A model generated the notes under the pieces. The model was not told the DNA's origin. It saw only the letters and a program-made list of their open reading frames with translations, and ran no database searches. DNA of 39,848 nt. Origin: Anaerolineales bacterium. GTDB lineage: Bacteria; Chloroflexota; Anaerolineae; Anaerolineales; UBA11657. The DNA lies in the NCBI GenBank assembly GCA_022450585.1, contig JAKUPR010000001.1, positions 1-39,848 on the forward strand, read 5' to 3'. Position numbers and translations under genes: made by a program. This document shows positions 34,868 to 39,848 of this stretch, one piece after another (the first letter of the stretch is position 1; the number at the start of each line of letters is the position of its first letter).

Positions 34868-37800
34868 ATGAACAAGGCCACGCGTCTAGTACAACGCAAT
34901 ATGCCGCCAACGATCGTGCTGCTTTTTGGCCTACTGTCAGTATTGCCGTTGCTGCATACACGCAGCATCTGTTCTGACGACGGGCTCTTCCACATCCACA
35001 AAGCTGTTGGTCTAGAAGCCGTCATAGAGCTGGGACACTGGTTCCCACGCTGGTCACCTCACATGGCACATGGTTTCGGATACCCACTCTACAATTTTTA
35101 CGCACCCCTAGGGTCATACGTACTTGCTGGGTTACACGCGTTAGGGTTCATTTATCCCGTAGCACTCCATGTCATCTTTGGTCTGTGCATACTGTTATCC
35201 GGAATGGCAGTATTTGCACTAGTCCGCAACTGGTGGGGCCCGTGGGCGGGCATGGCGGCTGCAGTGGTGTACGAAACGTCACCATACCTTGCCTTCAATG
35301 TCCTATTTCGCGGCGCGCTCTCGGAGACCATTGCGCTTTTCTGGCTGCCTATGACTCTGTGGGCTATAGACCGTGCCTTGCGGCAAGAATCGCCTCGTTG
35401 GGGAACAATCGGAGCGCTTTGCTTTGGAGCTCTTATTTACACTCACAACACTTCAGCTCTTCTCGCTGCGCCGCTCATAGTGGCTTATGCAATATTTCTC
35501 GCATCCAAGCTAAGGAGGCCAAAGTCACCTATATACGCTTTCGCCACCATCATTGGTGGTCTCGCACTAAGCGCACATTTCTGGTTGCCTGCAATGATAG
35601 AGCGCGACCTTGTACACACCGAAAACCTGCTTGTTCCCCCTGTTTTTACATATTACACCAACTTCTTGAGCGGTGACGAATTGCTTGCAACACCAACACC
35701 AGCCCAACCGCTACTACTAAACCCATCACCACCAAAGGCTCTAGGGACAGTAGCAGCCACGCTAGCGCTGGTGGGTGCAGCTAGCGTGATGTTGCCACAC
35801 GCTCGATCAAAAACAAATAAGGTCATGCTTGGCGCGACACAGCAGCTGTTTTTCTCCGTGTCACTATTCATTTACGGTTCACTCACCTTATCACCAACAA
35901 TGCCTCTGTGGGAGGCGATACCTCTACTACACTTTGTTCAATTCCCGTGGCGCATGCTAGGAGTAGCTACACTATGCGCCGCTATATTAGCCGGGGCTGC
36001 AACAACCTGGTCGGCAATTCTCAGTCGCCCGTGGCTCGGGGCTGCAATTGTCGCTATAGTGGCTGCGCTCGGTCATTTATCGTGGTGGTATCCAAGATAC
36101 TGCGGTGAGTTTACTGAATCTACTGTAGGGACAATGCTTGAATACGAGTACCAAACGTTCACCGTAGGCACCTCCGCAAAAGGAGAATTCCTTCCAAAGA
36201 CAGTTCATTTTCTGCCAAATGACAATACAGTAGCAGAGGCACTTATGGCCGGCGAATCTCCTGCTCGACTGCGTGGATTACCTGCCAACATAACGCCCAA
36301 CATCCTTGACTATAATCCTTTAGATTTCCGAGCGATCATTCACACCCCAGATAACTTCAAAGCCACCTATCAAATGTTCTACTTTCCAGGCTGGCGCCTC
36401 ACTGTGAATGGAAGACCAAGTCCGATAACGGTGGCCACGGGCAGTGGCCTAATACAGTTTGATGTCCCTGCTGGAGAACATGAGGTGCGCGTGTTTTTCG
36501 GTCTTACTCCGTTGCGAGCAATTGCCTCTAGCATAACAGCAATCACATTGCTCGCTCTTATCCTTACTCTGATCCGTGCATCTGCCCCTAAGAAAAATGT
36601 CATGACCCGCCACTTGTCTGGTCCTGTTTTGTTATTAGCTCTGCCGCTCGCACTGATATCCGCAAAACTCCTGTTCATAGACCGCAGCAACAATCCTTTT
36701 AACCAAAATACGCTCGAGGCGAGTTCACTTGGTACACCGCTTGAGGTTTCCCTAGACAACGGCCTAGACACACTCGCATATAAGATAGTGCCAACCGAAG
36801 TCGCCAGTGGAAGCTCATTTGAAGTAGAGCTTTACTTAACTCCCCGCAAATCTATTAAGCATGATTACCGTCCATTCTTCCAGCTCCAAGACACTGCCAA
36901 TCTAATTTGGAACCTAAACCCACACGAAACGGTGCCCCCTCGCTGGCACAGGGAACCGCCGGAAACGCAGTACTGGTCAGTCGGACACTATGGCCAGTTT
37001 GCACGCAAGTACCAGGTCCTTAGCGGAACACCACCCGGGGCATACCACCTGTATGCAACCCTATTTGATGCCCACACACTAGAGACATCCAAGATAATCT
37101 CATCGGACGGTGCGCCACTATCAGACCGCGTTGATTTAGGTCAAGTTACTGTAGTACGTCCAACCATTCCACCGCCTGTCACCACACTCGAGATGCAGGT
37201 GGAAACAGAAACACGTTTAACCTCGGAAATCACGCTGCTTGGCGGAAGCACCGACCGTCAGCAGGCCAACCCCGGCGACTTATTGACCATCACTCTCTTC
37301 TTTCGAGCCGATACCGTGCCTAAAACCGATGAGTACATAACACTAGCATTACAGGAAACGGATTTTGCCGCCAGACTACAACTAACACCCGGATTCGCGA
37401 CCAGTAATTGGCTTAAGGGAGACGTGTGGCGAGGCCAACACACACTACGCCTTCCAGCTAACCTGCCGAGCGGAGAGTACACCTGGACGGTGCGAGCAGA
37501 TTCAACAAAACATGATATCTCATACTTAAAAAAGATTAGCATCACTGAACACGAGCGTATTTATGAGAAGCCAATTATCACCAATCAAACACAAGGAAAG
37601 TTCGGACAGTCGATTGTTCTAGTTGGATACAGCGGCACTCTTGCACAGATGGAAACAGGCGACATCTTCGAAATCATCCTAGTTTGGAAAGCATCATCGA
37701 CGCCAGATGAGGACATGAGTGCCTTCCTCCACCTGGAAACCTCGGACGGAAAGCTCGTGGCACAACACGATGGCGTGCCAGCTAGATGGTCACGACCAAC

Positions 37801-37990
37801 ATCCGGGTGGATAGCTGGAGAGTACATCGTAGATCCACACGAAATCACTATTCCTTCCGACACAGAACCGGGTACTTACAAGCTGTACGCCGGAATGGCC
37901 AACCGCACCAGTGGCCACCGCCTATCGGTAATCACTGATTCTGAGATTAACGATCGCCTATTGCTTGGTCAGTTTCTGGTCACGCCCTAA
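34868..37990 (+). CDS. Large PTPS-related/YfhO-like membrane protein with C-terminal beta-sandwich modules
   Basis: 1040 aa. A first membrane helix is followed by the signature of the '6-pyruvoyl-tetrahydropterin synthase-related' membrane family: SDDGLFHIHKA near 36, GHWFPRWSP, and GYPLYNFYAPL. The Pfam name is misleading, as there is no pterin enzyme here. About ten more helices follow. An extracytoplasmic domain holds YFPGWRLTVNGR near 503-515, like the YfhO 'YPGW' element. After another helix pair (about 540-605), three beta-sandwich-like modules fill residues about 625-1040. The last one (GDIFEIILVWKAS, FLHLETSDGKLVAQ) closely resembles the C-terminal module of the convergent gene. It is probably a GT-C-type or glycan-related envelope protein. 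Stops of the two genes are 4 bp apart. Confidence 0.72.
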   Translation: MNKATRLVQRNMPPTIVLLFGLLSVLPLLHTRSICSDDGLFHIHKAVGLEAVIELGHWFPRWSPHMAHGFGYPLYNFYAPLGSYVLAGLHALGFIYPVALHVIFGLCILLSGMAVFALVRNWWGPWAGMAAAVVYETSPYLAFNVLFRGALSETIALFWLPMTLWAIDRALRQESPRWGTIGALCFGALIYTHNTSALLAAPLIVAYAIFLASKLRRPKSPIYAFATIIGGLALSAHFWLPAMIERDLVHTENLLVPPVFTYYTNFLSGDELLATPTPAQPLLLNPSPPKALGTVAATLALVGAASVMLPHARSKTNKVMLGATQQLFFSVSLFIYGSLTLSPTMPLWEAIPLLHFVQFPWRMLGVATLCAAILAGAATTWSAILSRPWLGAAIVAIVAALGHLSWWYPRYCGEFTESTVGTMLEYEYQTFTVGTSAKGEFLPKTVHFLPNDNTVAEALMAGESPARLRGLPANITPNILDYNPLDFRAIIHTPDNFKATYQMFYFPGWRLTVNGRPSPITVATGSGLIQFDVPAGEHEVRVFFGLTPLRAIASSITAITLLALILTLIRASAPKKNVMTRHLSGPVLLLALPLALISAKLLFIDRSNNPFNQNTLEASSLGTPLEVSLDNGLDTLAYKIVPTEVASGSSFEVELYLTPRKSIKHDYRPFFQLQDTANLIWNLNPHETVPPRWHREPPETQYWSVGHYGQFARKYQVLSGTPPGAYHLYATLFDAHTLETSKIISSDGAPLSDRVDLGQVTVVRPTIPPPVTTLEMQVETETRLTSEITLLGGSTDRQQANPGDLLTITLFFRADTVPKTDEYITLALQETDFAARLQLTPGFATSNWLKGDVWRGQHTLRLPANLPSGEYTWTVRADSTKHDISYLKKISITEHERIYEKPIITNQTQGKFGQSIVLVGYSGTLAQMETGDIFEIILVWKASSTPDEDMSAFLHLETSDGKLVAQHDGVPARWSRPTSGWIAGEYIVDPHEITIPSDTEPGTYKLYAGMANRTSGHRLSVITDSEINDRLLLGQFLVTP

Positions 37991-37994
37991 TACT

Positions 37995-39848
37995 TCACGG
38001 TGGTGTGACTGTACCCTCACTGTGATGAACAAAGGCTTTGCCGAGAGTTATAACTTGATCTGCAACCGGCAAGAAGTCGCTGCGTGCAGAAATGCGCTGC
38101 ATTTCAGGCCATTCATACCAACCAACATTGATTCGATACTCACCGGCACTTGCCGAGCGAGGAACCGGGATAGCTATGCTATACGCAACAACTTGACCGG
38201 GTGACCAGGTGTTGGTGGGTATACGACCTCCCATCGGCTCCTGATCCAACCCCGCCACTAGTGCCCCATCTACTGAGACGAGATGCACAAATGCAGTCCA
38301 GTCAGACTTAACTTGTTCTTCAGCTCGCCAGTATAGAACTAACCTGAGCGAATCTCCTGCTTTAACATCGCGCTCCCAACTGCTCTCCAGTAGACTAACG
38401 TTGTCATCAAAAACAGCCTGTGGCGCCGGATTCGCTACAACAGGCTGTATCCTCAAATCCTGAACACCCGCGCTAATGGCACGTGTCATTGAGTGAGCTG
38501 ATTCGCAGGCCAACTCCTTGTCGAACGGCCCGGACATTGGTGTGCCACCAGCACAGCGCAAGTCACCCACGTACACACGCACACCGTGTAAATCTACCAG
38601 CTCAATCACATTTAGCCCGGACCGGACGGAAAAGGGCTCTGTCATGAATGGGAGCCAATCCCCGGACAGAAACTCCGCCACCTGCACACCGTTTACCTTC
38701 ACCGCAATAGAATGAGGTTCCATTTCGGGTATCAAGGTCAAACTCAGCTGCACATCGCGTTCATTGTTGCTGTGTACAAACACTTCGCCGTTTCCGTGAA
38801 ACCAGCGAGTGGGTACACCACCCCAGTCCTCTAAGTTATGCCAGTTTTCACCCAAGGCGTAGACCACATCCCTAATCTGTTTCTGTCCCTGGCTCACAGA
38901 ATACAGGGCCATATCTTGTCGACTAACGACCGGAGGTCCCAGTAGCGCAGCCAGCACAGCACGAGGATCCCCATCAACCGCCTCGTCGACGTCATGGTAT
39001 GCCACCCAGCTAACTTCAAATTCCCGCAACATTTGCAGGCGTTCTTGTTGGTCCATTGCTGGAATAATATCGGCGCCCACCACCCCCCTTGTCAGCGAGA
39101 GTTGATGCAAAAACCGCTGCGGGTGTGTGCGCTCTGTCATATTGCGCAATAAACGTCCGCCGATCATCGGCTGGCCATGCACAGTCTGGGCTAGGAGGGC
39201 TTCCGACGCCGTTTCTCGAGCATTAGCTGGGAGGGGTAACACTACACCGGGCTGCTCACGAGCTACACCAAAAACTTCGCTCCTCTCAATTCTAGCCACA
39301 GGAAAAGGCCAGGCCACAAGGTATTCAATGAAAATAAACCCACCTACCATAGCAACAAAAGCTAATCGCACAACCCGTGACCCGATGCGCGTTAGTAACG
39401 CAGCTGATCCATAAGCCACTAGAACCGCCAACGCAAACTGCGTGGTCTCGTGCAACCGTGCCGGCGCACGGCTCCACTCCATAAAAGGGATTTCTTGCAT
39501 AAATGCGTATGGCAGCAAAATCGGACTACTAATATCATCAACCTGCATCTCCACTACACGCCCGCCAAACTTAAACAGAGGCCCTAATGACAAAACGGCC
39601 GCAACACCACCCAGCAACACCCACCGCCTAGCCACGCTCCAGCCACTCCAAATGGCACATATGGCCAGAGCCACAGGCATCACCCCCAAATAGGCAATGG
39701 TCTCGTTAAAAGTCACATTAACTCGATGCGAAAATTCTCGCACAGCAGGAAACATTCTCAACAATGGATTCTCAGGCGCTGGCACAAAAAAAGAGCCTAA
39801 ATCAACCGAAAATCCCACCGATCCGGTCGCAGCCATCAAGCCAAGAGC
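37995..39848 (-). CDS. YfhO-like membrane protein with beta-sandwich tail, 5' end missing
   Basis: The frame is open to the right edge, so the gene starts outside the window; 618 codons are visible. The N-terminal visible part has the loop FFVPAPENPLL and FNETIAYLGVMPV, then about six helices, typical of YfhO/PMT-like proteins of Chloroflexota. A large extracytoplasmic region follows, and the C-terminus is a beta-sandwich module (GDSLRLVLYWRAEEQ, AFVHLVSVDGALVAG) shared with the convergent 1040-aa protein. A role in surface glycan or lipid-linked sugar handling is inferred. It is a second YfhO-type gene, distinct from the one at the left edge, with no C-terminal helix after the module. Confidence 0.72.
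   Translation of the reverse strand, partial: ALGLMAATGSVGFSVDLGSFFVPAPENPLLRMFPAVREFSHRVNVTFNETIAYLGVMPVALAICAIWSGWSVARRWVLLGGVAAVLSLGPLFKFGGRVVEMQVDDISSPILLPYAFMQEIPFMEWSRAPARLHETTQFALAVLVAYGSAALLTRIGSRVVRLAFVAMVGGFIFIEYLVAWPFPVARIERSEVFGVAREQPGVVLPLPANARETASEALLAQTVHGQPMIGGRLLRNMTERTHPQRFLHQLSLTRGVVGADIIPAMDQQERLQMLREFEVSWVAYHDVDEAVDGDPRAVLAALLGPPVVSRQDMALYSVSQGQKQIRDVVYALGENWHNLEDWGGVPTRWFHGNGEVFVHSNNERDVQLSLTLIPEMEPHSIAVKVNGVQVAEFLSGDWLPFMTEPFSVRSGLNVIELVDLHGVRVYVGDLRCAGGTPMSGPFDKELACESAHSMTRAISAGVQDLRIQPVVANPAPQAVFDDNVSLLESSWERDVKAGDSLRLVLYWRAEEQVKSDWTAFVHLVSVDGALVAGLDQEPMGGRIPTNTWSPGQVVAYSIAIPVPRSASAGEYRINVGWYEWPEMQRISARSDFLPVADQVITLGKAFVHHSEGTVTPP

Noticed and set aside
34970-35110. 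6-pyruvoyl-tetrahydropterin synthase activity
   Set aside because: The match is to a membrane family whose name is historical; no pterin-synthase zinc-binding His triad is present.
1-39848. CRISPR array, prophage, insertion sequence or toxin-antitoxin pair
   Set aside because: No direct-repeat array, integrase, transposase, terminal inverted repeats or recognisable toxin genes were seen.

Overview
The window looks like chromosomal DNA of a free-living bacterium, most likely a member of the Chloroflexota (Anaerolineae, Caldilineae, Dehalococcoidia or SAR202 type). That placement is an inference. It rests on the many exported proteins with Thr/Pro-rich linkers plus SH3b or LysM modules, the large YfhO/PTPS-related membrane proteins with C-terminal beta-sandwich modules, a bifunctional Rel, a four-domain S1 protein beside rpsU and infA, and a roughly balanced base composition. 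No phage, transposon, CRISPR or tRNA gene was seen. Gene density is high. Convergent genes often overlap or nearly touch at their 3' ends, and Shine-Dalgarno sequences are often weak.

Layout. 1-5.5 kb: the 3' part of a YfhO-like membrane protein and an O-antigen ligase-like polymerase (ATGA overlap), a convergent serine hydrolase of the beta-lactamase/DD-peptidase fold, and an SCP2-domain protein coupled to a 97-aa membrane protein. 5.8-11.2 kb: thioredoxin, CTP synthase (pyrG), dihydropteroate synthase (folP) and a convergent relA/spoT. 11.3-17 kb: an envelope/carbohydrate block with a TIM-barrel hydrolase-like protein fused to a SnoaL-like domain, an SH3b protein with a tandem-duplicated unknown domain, and a six-hairpin-glycosidase-like lipoprotein. 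17-19 kb: a strong promoter, a structured leader with an intrinsic terminator and possible antiterminator, then the S1 protein, rpsU and infA. 19-26 kb: miaB, a LysM protein, queG-uvrA (coupled, minus strand) and rplS. 26-29.3 kb: a decayed class I glutamine amidotransferase, murI, and an exported protein with SH3b and DUF922-type metallopeptidase-like domains. 29.4-33.4 kb: gyrA followed by an overlapping AlbA_2/GHKL regulator. 33.7-39.8 kb: a CinA-like/nucleotidyltransferase fusion, a 1040-aa PTPS-related membrane protein, and a convergent, right-truncated YfhO-like protein.

How the genes fit together. Housekeeping genes for translation (S1, S21, IF-1, L19), tRNA modification (miaB, queG), DNA topology and repair (gyrA, uvrA), nucleotide and folate synthesis (pyrG, folP), stringent response (relA) and wall synthesis (murI) alternate with lineage-specific envelope proteins. 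The envelope set is membrane-anchored or secreted and combines wall/glycan-binding modules with putative hydrolases. The YfhO, PTPS and O-antigen ligase proteins suggest surface glycan assembly.

Most worth following up: the leader RNA upstream of the S1 gene, the duplicated C-x6-C domain, the CinA-like/NMNAT-like fusion with a degraded CinA active-site motif, Gln in GyrA at the position of the classic quinolone-resistance serine, and the pseudogene next to murI. I did not find a clear defence island or other multi-gene system that could be called new with confidence.
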